The notes beneath the pieces were generated by a model that saw only the letters and a list, made by a program, of their open reading frames with translations, was not told the DNA's origin and ran no database searches. From Membranipora membranacea (Eukaryota; Bryozoa; Gymnolaemata; Cheilostomatida; Membraniporidae), in assembly GCA_914767715.1 (NCBI GenBank), contig OU612072.1, positions 11,656,001 to 11,720,000 on the forward strand: 64,000 bases of DNA, read 5' to 3'. Every line of letters begins with the position of its first letter. Position 1 is the stretch's first letter. This document shows, piece after piece, positions 23,801 through 36,500 of this stretch. The translations under genes and the position numbers were made by a program.

Positions 23801-24742
23801 GATTTTGTTTCTAAACACTCTTGGTCTGAATTGATAGGAGTTTGCATGATTGCAAAATCAGTTTAATTATAACATGTCTGTTTAGCGGCTAATTTGCAGG
23901 GGTCATGTCAATATCACTCAAAATTACAGTTATTAAAATTAATTTTTATTTCTCCGAATGAAATCCATTGCATAGTCAGGCTAGCCTCTCTTGCCAGCCA
24001 AACAGTACATGGTTTAGTCATTATCTACTCCTTTCAAAAAATGCTATTCCTGTGAGAGATCAACTAGATCGAGGTTGATCCAGTTGCCTGCTTTCTGGGT
24101 TGCAACCCCTACACTGATAAACTACAGACAAATGGATATCTGCCCAATTTGTCAGCGGCTTAGCAGTTGAGGAGGAACAACTACTAATGCTTCAGATCTT
24201 TGAAGCGGAGAGAATCATCCTCTCTTGAGTACAGGAACTGGGAACCAGAGTAATCATGCTGCACCCTATACCCATACCCGCCGGAAACCCGGCTACCTTT
24301 TATAGCGGAGAGGCAGAGGGCATTATTTTTACTGCATGTGGGGTGAGCAAACACACAATGGACCTCCGTCATTTTAGTCCTGTTCCGCAAGGACCTGGAT
24401 AGGACGAATGGTATGACGGTACCAAACCAGAAATGACAGCCGGCTCCGGGAATTGAACCTGGATCCCAAAGATCACAAGCCCGTACCCTTAACCATTAGA
24501 CCCCTCCTGACTCCTACAAACTGAATCACAATGGTTCTAGTGATTATCCGTCATATGCTTTTTTTTATCCCTACCAGGAGCTGTACTTCAGTCTTGATAA
24601 GCACGAGATACCTGTGAGGTTTAACAAGAACATTGACTTGCTGAGCGGCGTGAGCAGAAGATCTACAAACGGACTGAGAGGATGTATTAGAAGTAACATT
24701 GGAGGTGGAGGAGCTGGAATGATGAAGATGATGTCATATTAG
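20899..24742 (+). CDS. cGAS-like receptor (Mab-21 / CD-NTase family), 6 exons
   Basis: The exons are 20899-21031, 21398-21675, 22210-22434, 22846-22990, 23260-23396 and 24578-24742, with phases 1, 0, 0, 1, 0, giving about 360 residues with no internal stop. The start MPKKRKEYRD has a basic, NLS-like cluster. The nucleotidyltransferase core is clear: GSAYENL at G68-S69, then DYDVMF with metal-binding D81 and D83. The third acidic residue is D185 in FPIDIVVSV, after HGPAVTLNL. Downstream, WRMSYSRKERE and WSPDQIGDRF match the cGAS C-terminal helical lobe, and YFSL begins the final exon. Animal cGLRs sense nucleic acid and make cyclic dinucleotides that activate STING. All three catalytic acids are present, so activity is plausible. 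The zinc-ribbon zone has only two cysteines and a histidine (GCDQGNQCH), unlike vertebrate cGAS. The short Gly-rich tail is unusual. Confidence 0.9.
24190..24520 (-). mobile_element. tRNA-headed SINE in the last cGLR intron
   Basis: On the minus strand it starts near 24515 with GGAGGGGTCTAATGGTTAAGG (A-box-like), followed by B box GGTTCAATTCCC, then a body of about 250 bases with CCAGGTCCTTGCGGAAC and GGTTTCCGGCGGG. It lies antisense within the intron between cGLR exons 5 and 6. Open frames here come from the SINE body. Confidence 0.65.
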
Positions 24743-26160
24743 TCTCATCAAATAGTATAGTCTGAACATTTCAAATCAGACAGTCTGTGCTTGAAATAGA
24801 ATCGCATATCCATTGGCTATAGCCAATATGTTGACTGATTTGCTGTTAAGTGGAAATGAGCCAAATACAGGTCACTAAAAGTGGCTGTTGAGATATAGTG
24901 AAAGTGAAACTCAATTGTTTTCACATTCCCTCTATTGTATCAATAGTTACTTTCAGGAGATACTATCTGACCTCGCATTGGCTCGCTCCAACAAACCAGC
25001 CATTCAGAGCCAGCACAATGGCTAATGTCATATTTAGTCGTAGCAGTATATTGCAAATCTATCAGACAGTTTGTGCTCGAAAATGGAACACTGTATCGTC
25101 GGCTATTTGTGACGTCGCTGACCACATGTTATACTAATGATCAATATATTTTTTATCCATGAGAATGCTCCTACATATATTAAAATCGAATACTATGTTC
25201 AGCTGTTTTCTATGTATTATCCGATTACCAATGGGAGGGGACCCTGGCAAAAGACTGCAAGGTTTCTGCTGTTCATTAAATTAGGGTTTGAGCTTGTGAG
25301 TTGAAGCTATTCCAATTTTGCTAAGGACAAAGATTAGAGCTGTTGCATTGGTCATTAAACTTTTGCAATGGTACAACAAGTTAACCTGAATGGGTAGTTT
25401 CAATAATCTTATGGAGAATTCTTTGCCATAGTATTGTGTTGACTTTAGTAAAGTTGCAGTTGCAGTGTTCTTTACACTCTCACAAGATACTTAGGCTCAG
25501 TTCCATATACCAGACCAGCAAATGAGGCTATGAGAAAACCCGCAGTCATATATATATATTAGATACCAATACTCAGTGGTTGAAATGGACTTCTTTCTTT
25601 TTGGGTACTCTACTTTCTAGGTCCAACTTGCTGCCATGCAGCAGCAGGGAACTTTATTGCAATATCTATATCATATTATGCAAATATATGCATGTTGAGC
25701 ATAACATTTATGCAGAAATATAGATCTGTAATAATATGATTGAGATCAGGTCAAAAAGAGACATTTTCTCTCAGTTATGGTGCAAACCATCCAGTGGGAA
25801 CTGTGTTCTAAAATTTTCCCCTTCTATATTTCTTTGTGGGTACGCAGTTCACATCAGTTCCAACACATTTCTAACGCTGCTAATACGGACAAAAACAGAA
25901 GTTATGTGATCATCAATGTAAATAACGTGTAGCCGATTGACATGTAAAGACCCACAAAGTGGGGGGGGGGGGGCGGACGGTGGGCAAGAGTCTGGGGGGC
26001 TCAGACTAGTAAAGACCCAGTTTAGGACTATGGCACACTGGCAATTGAAGCTAGCCTTGTCATGTGGCTACTTTTTTGTATCCGCGTGACAAGGATAAAG
26101 TAAAGCCACTTTTTTATTGTTATGCTTTCCATGGCTGAGGATTCACTCTCTCTCAATAGA
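24743..26160. other. Gene-free region after the cGLR gene
   Basis: This is the probable 3' UTR followed by unique-looking AT-rich DNA. It contains a poly-G tract at about 25962-25973 that is part of an inverted copy of the GTCTGAG repeat (about 25960-26012). No gene is recognised. Confidence 0.5.
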
Positions 26161-26750
26161 CAGTTTTCTGAGCTCTGATTTAGGCCTCAATTTTGAGTTT
26201 TCCTCTCTCCAGTTTGGTACTTTTAACCCACGCCGCATAGGAAACACGTGCTGAAAAGAGGGTTATCTTAAAAAATCCGCTTATAATAGGATAAAAATTA
26301 TTTCTGATTCAGAATCTGCAACATTGAAAACTCATATGGGCATAGTTTGGGAAATAATTATAGTATTTGGATAGTCAATTATAGCACTTTCCGCCTGTTT
26401 TGCGGACAATTTGGCAGAATCTTTCATGAGTTTCGTCACTAAAATAAAGATTTATCAACATTCACGCCTCCAATGAATTGGAAACCCTGTCTCACACGCA
26501 GAATCTTTCATGAGTTTCGTCACTAAAATAAAGATTTATCAACATTCAAGCCTCCAATGAATTGGAAACCCTGTCTCACACGGTTTTCAATGGTGTAGAC
26601 TCTGAATCAAAAATCATTTTTATCCTTACATTAGCGGTTTTCAATATAACCCTCTTTCAGCAGGTTTTTCCTATGCGGCGTGCGTTAAAAGTACCAAACT
26701 GGAGAGAGGACAACTGCGAATTGAGGCATAATTAAGCGCTCAGAATACTG
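26161..26750. mobile_element. Long-TIR foldback element, family A copy 1 (590 bp)
   Basis: The ends are CAGTTTTCTGAGC and its inverted near-copy. The arms continue through CTCTCTCCAGTTTGGTACTTT and ACGCCGCATAGGAAA, mirrored at both ends. The copy at 61086-61557 shares both arms, but its central block is in the opposite orientation relative to the arms. The centre contains an 84-90-bp tandem duplication (about 26413-26580) beginning GCAGAATCTTTCATGAGTTT. No transposase frame is present. Confidence 0.85.
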
Positions 26751-27584
26751 CCTATAAAACACAGATGGCACGTGGCCAATTTTCACGATGATACCATCTT
26801 CCTTATACAGAAGAACATCATCAGTTTTAATATCCTAAAGTAGCGCAGGTGTTCGTCCTGTTTTCAGCTTTTAAGATGATCATTTCTTCCTATTTCAACG
26901 GAAAACTGATTCCATCTTTAGCTAACTATGATCATATATAATTTCCAGGTTCGAGCAGCGCATCATACATTTGTTAATAATAATGATATGGTTAATGTAT
27001 TTTATGGAGGGTCAAGTTATGATATAGATGTATTCATAATTCAGAAATCAATAAATTTTTAATATTGTCTCAGCAATGCATTGTTCCCTCCCAATCCCGT
27101 CCTAAGATTATTTCTTAAAGTCATCATTAATACAAATGAACTATTAAACAGAGTACAAATTACAAGATAGTGTCTCTAGCATCAACGATAGGTCAGGTCT
27201 TATGTACACAGCTGGCTCTGTCGTATAACAGGCCATAGGCGAAACCTGGTGCCAAAATTACTGTTATTATCCAAATACAGTACCAGCATTTTGACAAGGA
27301 ATTGATCACTACGACCACCGACTTTTCAAGCTGAGCTGCTAGCAAGCTGAGAAAGGAATAAACTGCCTCTATTCCGACAGGCCAGACGGTCAACTAGGAG
27401 GAAGATCTGTTCTGAAAGACTAAACTGGAACTCTACCGGTGAAGCGAATGGTTTGGTGATTAGGCTACTACCATGGCATTAATGGGACTAAAACTTGTCA
27501 AGGATGTAATAATATCTCTCCGGCAGCCAGCATCACTCTTCTGATGATTTTATCGCTAGGCCTCCTCGGATTTGGTTCTACACT

Positions 27585-30500
27585 ATGACTAATCATGGAG
27601 GTTGTTTTGTCATATACAAACTAGGAGAGGGTAACTTCAAGCTTCTCGTAATCTCTGTCAGTATGATGCTATATATAGTAATCGGTGCTTTGGTCTTTCA
27701 GTAAGTATGACTCTGAAGTACTACTCAGGCCCGCAGCTCTAGAGGAGGTGCTGCCTCTATCACTGCACTGGCTCCCCTGGATTGAACGGAAAATACTTGA
27801 ATTTGATATTCCATTTCAGAATCCATCCATCCGGGGCTTCCATTTGATATTTTAATACGTCAAATCACTTAGAAAGCTGTGCCATTGCCCACAGGAGAAA
27901 CTTTCAGCACTCAACCTGGTGTGTCCTTGCGCCCTCAACAATGTTTCTCTCTTCCACTTTTTCCCACAGCCTGCATTTTATTGCGCCTGTGATGGTGATA
28001 GCAGCCGTAGGCGGTCAAACCACCTATGGCCGTGATTGCCAGCCCGAACGCCGTTAAGGGCTGACTGTGTTTTCTCCCAAATTTTTTTCCTAGTTAGGGG
28101 AGGCCAAAATTGTTGAGGATAAATTTCGTATTTAGCTAGTATGGCGAGAAGGTAAATTTTCTTGGCTTTCAAATATTATACAAAGGAGGAGCACAATCAA
28201 ACAAACCCAGTTTTCCCTTTCCCTTATTGTCTTCATTAGTTAATTTATGTACACTGATTTTTAATATTAACTTGAAGTGAAGGCCATTGGCATTGGTAAC
28301 TGCCTTGATGTGTGACAGCTGTTGAAGTTAGGCTTCCTGCAATGTTAGGGATGTAGAGCGCAATTCAGGCGGCTTGTATCTATACTTTGAGCTGATAACT
28401 GAGCACCCTGTGTAGTCTAGTGCTCAGACAGCTGCATTCCGAGTTAGTGGCATTTCATTATCAAAAACCCATCTGAGCACTTAGACTACACCCTGTGGTA
28501 TTACAAACCGAATGCAAAAAAGCTCCAGACCCATTTTGTCTCTCAGAAAGGGAGGTAACTTGACCCAATACTAAATTGAAATACTATAAGTACTTATATT
28601 TAAAATTCCTTGTTTGATGACTATATATATGATGTAATGTACTTTGAAAAAATATTTGTTTATTTTTTTTGTCAGGGTTTTAGAGGATGATAATGAACTA
28701 GAGTTACGGAAACACTACACGCTGTCTAGAGAAGTATTTCTAGAGAAATATCCGGATATAAACACCTCCGATCTGGAGCTGCTACTGAACTGCCATGCGG
28801 AGGCAGCGATGAGAGGCCACCTACCTGATGTACGCAGGCGCTGGGACTTCATGGGCTCAATCTACTTTGTCTGTACTCTAGTCTCAACAATAGGTAAGAG
28901 TTAGCACTTTGCAAGACTAGTTTTTAGAGTGTCGGGCGGGTTGCAAGAGTCTAGGGGCTCACATGAGGGAAGTTAAGTCACAAAAGTTTACCACATGGTG
29001 AAAAACTTAGTATGTGGCTCCCTCCCCCCCCCCCCCCTAAAATTTTGCCACTTAACAGACGTTCCTCGGCTTTGAGTAAGAGAACTCACATAGGTTGACC
29101 AACTGTTCATGAAACACTAAAAGGAGCGAGGTATTCGCAGAAGGTTTCTGTTACCCAACCTACTCTTAATAATGAAAATAATGGCTTGGTTAACATTTGA
29201 TGATTCTTTACAATAGTCTCACCTAAGCTAGCGAAAATTTATGCAGGCAAATAAGGAGTAATATGCCGCTTAATTTATATCTAATTATAAGAAGTTTCCA
29301 TCATAACTTTGCAAAAGATTAGCAAAAGAAAAAAATTTGGTCATATGAGAGGATTGACAAAATTTCATCAGGAGAGTTAACAGATCAGAAACCATCACAA
29401 ATTTTGAAACAAGATCATCTGGACACTTCTATTCAAAATACTAAAGCAATGATGAAGCATATTCACCTTCAGCTTTCAAATGAATAACACCAACCGATAC
29501 CGAGAATAAACTAAGCTGTTACACTTATTATATAATTGTCTGCCCTTTAGATGCACATATTTGAATCTAGAGTTCTAGGGCTGCGGCTAACCTAGCAGAA
29601 TTGGTCGGTGTTCTCAATTCAGAGCCAACACATGGGCTAGGCAACAGCCATGACCACGACCCTGGAAACCAACCATGAAATACCTACGTAATAGAGAGCA
29701 CTGAATAATTACTTAGGAAACCAATTACTGTTACTTACACAAGATGCAAAAACACTATTTCCGTATTAGAATGATGAGAAAGTGTATGGCTTAAAGGTGG
29801 CCAACACAATGGTAGGAGTGTGATGTGCGTGTTGATGGCGATGGCTGAGTTATTGTCCGATGATGAGAAAATTATATCGGATAGGGTGAGAGTTTGAGGG
29901 AAAAGTTACATTCAAGGTGTTGCGACAGCTCAAATAATAAATCAGTGCAAAGTGCAAATATTGAGTTGAACCGATTACTTGCACCATTCTAAGGCGTTGC
30001 CACTCATAGTATTTTGGGTTACATCGCTAGCAGAGATCAGATGAAAGGTAAATTGCATATATTTTTGGGAACAAAATACAGATCAGATTTTAGTTAACAG
30101 TGCTTGAGGCATCGGAAGGTGACCTTGAACTTATCTACAGTTGGCACCGCCCTTGTTGATGAAATATTTCAAGAAACCTAGATAATGCGCACATTATTTG
30201 ACAAATCTTGCCTCATGCATAATTTAATGTCAAAACTCTCAAATAGTGTAAAAATTTCCTAACACCATTTACTTCACCAATCTGACTATATGATATTATG
30301 ATGTCAGTTTGATGTCAAAAATAGTATCATACTCCTCCCCAAGTTTTGGATGGGGGTGCCACAGTACATGTCCCAAGTCATGTCTGAGACTAATGGTCAA
30401 AACACACTTAGAGGTTGCAACCTCAGAGGTTTGCACAACGTCACCATTGTTAAAATATATGCTGACAGCAGACTCAGCTGATCCTCAGAGGCTTGATAAG

Positions 30501-33500
30501 CGGTTGCAACCTCAGACTGCAGTGCGGTTTGCATGACGTCACATTACTTACATATAAACCTCAGCTGATCCTCAGAGGATTGCTGTATATATAAAAACTC
30601 ATTGAGGATCCGCTGAGGTTGCAACCTCTCAGGTGTGTTTAGACCATAAGACTATATCTATAACTTTGACATTGACTTATAATTCCAAACATAATTTTAC
30701 AATTCAATAAACATTCTTGTTTTAGAGCTCGCATTCTTGTGACCTTTTCCCATTAAACTTCTACGGTGATTGTTGAACACTAAACATTGCAGCATTGAAG
30801 TTTGCTCAAATCTGTTGGGAGTTTCTCAGTGCAAAGACAGAACAAAAGTCTTCCTTGCTGCAGTATTGATCCTAGAAACTAATATATCATCTCAGCATTT
30901 AATATGAATTCTAACTGAATCTTGCTTGAATTACGAAGTCAACAACTTTATTATGTAGCAAGTCATTAAATGCAACTTTCAATGTTTCTCAACTAAACGT
31001 TTCTTCAGAGAAACTCAGATTCAGTTTGAGATCTGATGACTATAACTGGCATAATTATAGCCGCGGAAATATGTAAATGTGATGCAAAATAGCTTTGAAT
31101 ATTAATAAGCGTCGTGTTGCTACTTACTTCACTTATGATATTAAAACTCAAGCTAACCAGAATTTGGTCTTGCCAAATGCCTTGGTGCTATTGGAAGTTG
31201 GAAAGCTCTAGGAGGGGGGGGGAGTCCTGACCTAAATTCCCTGGTGTGTCAGGTGTTTGGGTCAGGTCTTTCACCCGTTATTCTAGTACCTCACTAGCAT
31301 GCAAATTTAATAAATTTAAACAATGAATTAGAAATTAAATTTTAAAATAAACCTTAAAATCTCGGCGTAGCAAAATAAATTTATTTGAATGAGAATGAAG
31401 CAGAAAAAGAAGAAAAAACATACACCAGGTGAAGAAATGGTCACAATCCGATTCAAAAATAGATTTTCTGCAAGTACAAGTTGCGTACAAAAGCCACTGC
31501 AAACTATCGAGTGAATCATTACGAGGTCACATCCTGGTTACTGAGCAAACTCCAGGAACGTGTCATAGTGTAGCTCTACCCTGGAGAGAAATCATCAGTT
31601 CATTCATTCAACAAACTCAATATCTGCTGTCATTCAGCCCATCGGTAAACTTTGTACACTGCACCAAACAGTCTGTCAAAATTTAATGACATGCATTTCA
31701 ATGGATAGTCATTCATGCAGTGAAAGTCAAGAAAAGACTGCGACAAAAATGGTGATAAACAAAACTCATTTACCCTGAGGAATCAATGTTAGCTAGAGTT
31801 AAATTCAGCTAGTTTGCAAATGACGTACGTAGTAATTTAAGCTAGCACCCTACATGGTATTTTAAGGCGGAAGTCCTTATAAAGTAGAGAGTAAATGTTA
31901 GCTAGCTAGTTAGCATTTGTAAACATGTGCCAAATGGTGCCTTCTTCCTCCTGCGATTACTTTACACCTCTAGGTTATGTATGCATGATCTTGTAACTGA
32001 ATTAAGACGCTGAAAATAGGTCACATTAGTACAGAAGATTTGGACTAAAATGGTAAAAGACATAGTATAAACTACATTGATTCCACATTAGTCTGAGCCC
32101 CCCAGACTTTGCCCCCTGTCCGACGGCCCCCCGGAGGGGAAAAAGTCTGAGAACAATGCAGGATTTTGCTGGAGTTGTCTGCTCTTGAAAGTTATAAGTT
32201 AATCAAGGGGAGCACTAAAACTGCGATATCTATTGATTTCTATTCATGCCACCTACTATATTGCTCCAGGTATGAGAGTATTCCAGTCAGACTCTGGGAA
32301 AAGTAGCCTCATGTTTGGGAAATACCCATGAGCAGAGATATTCACTGCCAAGTAGTGAAGAAAATGTCAGCCAGAATTTCTTTCATTTTGAATAAGGGCG
32401 GTCATTCATGACATTGACAAAAGGTCATACAATGTGTATTATTGGACCCTAGGCTATATGAAGTAAGATTAATGTAAAAGTAATGAGAGGAAAAATCCAA
32501 GCAAATCCTGCACAGTGCGTAGACTAATTCCACATATCAGACTTTTGCCACAACATCCTGGCCCTTTTGTGATACAGAAAGGCCCTTTTCTGTGAAGTGA
32601 AGCTATTTTTACATCAAATTGAAATGGTGAATACAAAAAACTAAGCACTCTAAAATATTATGATGATCTTCTTGGGGCATCGAACCACAAGAGACATATG
32701 TAGGGTATTAATAGGTCAACTTCCCATCACTCGGTGTCATAATATGAGTTATTCAGTCAAGTTAAGCTAGTTTGTACTTATAAACTAGGGCCGTAGTGTA
32801 GGAAAAATGGTAGGGGAGGCAGAAATCCTTGAGGGTGTGAAGAAACACCAGGCTGGATATTGTAAGCTCCTCCTGTGTCCACAGTCCCCAGCCTCAAAAG
32901 CATTATAATAATTCAAATAGCAAATGGAAGTCCCAAATGAGCTGATTCTGACACAGGATTTTCAATTATAGCATTTTTAGTCAACTCTATTCAGCATTCT
33001 TGGGGAGGCAGAACGCCCCTGCCTCTCCTAGAGCTACGGGCCTGTAAACTAAGGTGGGCCAACAAGATAGCAAGACAGATTATCACAGCATATAGTACCG
33101 CTACACCTTTTGAGTGTAAAAACACTTAGACACCTTCGAGGCAGGATTTCCTGCCCTTTGTGCTTGAAAGCGCCCGCTTTCCACATATGAACTTGTCAGA
33201 TTTAAAATTGTTAAACTCTCAAATAGGAAATATTTAGTAGTAGACAACGTTATTGACAGGTCTCTTGGACTTTATCCACCAGGGAGCCTGAGGGCATAAC
33301 TACGCATAGGTCTGATTCTCCAGCCAATACAGATATTCAATCATCAATTTGGGTTCATCATTGATTTGCATCCAATACGTGTAATTGCGTTTCGCACTCA
33401 TAATCGGTGGACACAAGGTATCAGCTGGTGGTGATTAAAAATGTTAAAATTATAACATAAATATTATCATAATTATTAATTATAATAAGTTAAAAAGAGA

Positions 33501-36500
33501 GTCTCAGTCTTTCTTGTCCAGCACTCACATCAGTAATAGTTTTTATTCACTCAGGTCTATTGCCCTCAACAACAAAACGTTTTTTTTTCAAGAGTTGAGA
33601 ATACATTCAATTACATTTTGTAATATTGATGCTTGGCATGAGCTTGTTTGGCTGATAAATTTAACAACATACATCTTAACCATATTGACCATATTGAGCA
33701 ATTCTTACATTGATACCTGCATTTGTGTAGGCTGATAATTATACAGAGCTTTACTCACCCTAGAGAGTATCCAATCCATTGTCTCATGACATGTTATGAC
33801 CTTCAAGGTCATGTCTATATAACTTGGAGGTTGTTACAATTTCCGCCAAATCCAACCAATCGCCTCAAGAAAAGTAACGACCTTCTATGCAGTGTCTATG
33901 CAATTGGAAACTTGTTACAAATTCTGTCCATAGCGCTTTCCTTACAGGGCTCTTTGAAGAGAAGACTGATCCCCAAACCTGAATGACAAACTATTTTATG
34001 GAAGGAAGCAATGGAGTGTATCCATGCAATTGACACCTTCACTTCACTTAAGTTGCAGGATGCCTTCTGGAATATTAACCAGTATATTTGTCTCCTGCTC
34101 CCTCCATCTAGGCTGATCTTTAGCCATCTCTGCTGGTTCACTCCAGGATTTGATGCCAGATGTCTGAAACTGTTATTTAATTGAATTATGCAATTGACTC
34201 AACAACTTTTTATTTTGTATTTTAGGTTTCGGGATGACAACTCCCTCGACAGTTGCCGGAAGACTCACATGTATAATATACGGATTCATTGGCTGCGCTG
34301 GGAGCATTCTGACATTCAACACCTTCTTGGAGCGTATAATTGTACTGTGGACTGTCATCCTAAGATTTGTCAATAAACTTTTCACAAGAATCAAGAAGTT
34401 GTGTACGCCGAACGTCGTCGAGATGGAAAGGTACTTAAATATAAAAATATATAATATATAGATAATATACATATTATACAATATGTAATCTACAGAGATA
34501 AAAAATATGATATATAAATATGTTGTGTGTAAAAAGTCAAATAAGAATAGAGCCTTTGACGGCATAATTAATATGTCTCCTGGTCGTTAACCCCTTGCTG
34601 AGACTTAACTGTACTGGTAACCCTAGAGGCAGTGTGGGTTATAAGGCAGATAACTTATATATAATAAAAGGAAAAGCTTGACAACATGAGAATATTTTGA
34701 ATTTCAAGTAGAGGGAATCGCCAGCTGTCTCATATGGCAAGTCCCTTCTTTTTTGAATGAATCAGCAGTTTTCTTGCAAAAATGACAACTAGCAGAGGGA
34801 AAATTTTAGTGGCATACCTTTAGAAAATAACACTTTCACTGTTTTTGACAAAAACTGACATAGGGATGGTAGCAGGAATACACTGCAATTAAACTCGATG
34901 CAGTGCAATGTCACGCCATTTTTCATAAGCACTTTACATGACTTACAATCTTACTTTTGACTTTACTTTACCTCACAGCGGTATCAAGCCGGATGATGAT
35001 GAGTGGAAGCCGACGATAGCTCGCCTACTGTTCGTTCTAGCACTCACAGTGGCTGTCATATCTACGACAATGTCGGCCTTGTATATGTATCTAGAGGACT
35101 GGACCTACCTAGATAGCCTGTACTTCTGTTTCGTCACATTTGCTACAATCGGTAAGCATATAATTATCTGTTTCTAGCTACAGAGGGTCATGTCCTTCAA
35201 ACCTTAGTTATTTCAGTTTAATTATGGCAAGGGACAACATTTTGTTATTCCCAACGGATGGTTTGGATGAAATAAATCATGGCTGCCATTTGACGACATT
35301 ACTTAGTCCACTAATATAGTACTTCAGACTGGAAAATTGCAAACCAGAAAAGCTGTTGTGAGAAGTCATGGCCACTGACATATGTTCATATCGATGGACA
35401 TAACCATTGATATGAATCCATGGATAAGTGGTAAACCACACAGTATGGCTATTAGTTGAGAAATTACATCAGTATATTACTTTTTGTCAGTAATTGGATC
35501 TAGCTAAAATTGGGCAGCTTTACTGCTATGCATTGGCAGACGTCCTAGAAATGACCTTTAAAACTCAAAAAATCTACTTAACAAATGTTTGCAAGGTGTC
35601 GGCTGTAGCATTACTGGAATCGGAATATGCCTGTTCAGGGTCAGATATGTTCCCCTAAATTATGAATATATATCAGCGGTCATAACACGTTGGTTATGAT
35701 TTGAAGATGCTCTTATTCTGTTGTCGCAGGTTTCGGAGACTTTGTCACACATCAGAGAACAGACTATGTGGTCGATACAGCCATCGCGTATAGTATCTGT
35801 AACGCACTCATCATATTCATTGGCTGTGCCTCTATGTACAGTCTGCTGAACATCACATCCATTCTCATAAAAGAGCTGCTATCCCGGCTCGTACATTTCA
35901 TAACCCGACGCTGCCGCTCCTGTTACTACGACCCTAACATACCAAGAATCGCTGCCAAAGGTCGCCGCCGCCAAGCGACATTTTTTGGCTTCAGGGAACC
36001 CAAAAGTGGTCGGATTGTAACAACAGTGGAAGGAGAGATGGATAGAATATTCCAGACCAGCGGAGCGTATACTCCAGCCTCTGCTGTTGGGTCAAGGTTA
36101 GGTATCGGAATAGCCTATCCGAACGGCAGCCATCCTACAACTGAGGAAACGACTGTTGATTCAAACTATGACACTGCTAGTTTCCAGAGTGATAACAAGC
36201 ATCACACATTCACAACTCTCCACACGCCCCACAGTGATCATAATGCTCTCAGTCCAACTCAGAGCTATAGAGCTGACATTGAGTCTGACTTTCAAACTAG
36301 CCGTAGGCACTCGCAGTTTGACGAGGTGCCTCATTTACAAGCTCCGATAATAAATCACCGACATTTGGTACGACTGGAGTCTTTCGCCTCTGTTGATTTG
36401 AGTAGAGTAGCAGCGATCGACTTGAATAACTCTATGAACAGGCGAAGACATAGTAGGCCTAAATCATACTATGTAAACAAACGCCAAGTTGGTAGTATCA

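Larger units (their letters stand above)
28894..34225 (+). other. Large K2P intron (5.3 kb) filled with repeats
   Basis: This intron separates pore-1 exon 2 from exon 3. It contains one GTCTGAG repeat with a C-tract (28930-28960, 29024-29038), a half-arm related to the hairpin at 39941-40010 (about 29615-29641), the MITE at 30390-30650, another GTCTGAG copy (32090-32155) and a family E element (32787-33054). No exon or nested gene is recognised. Confidence 0.6.
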
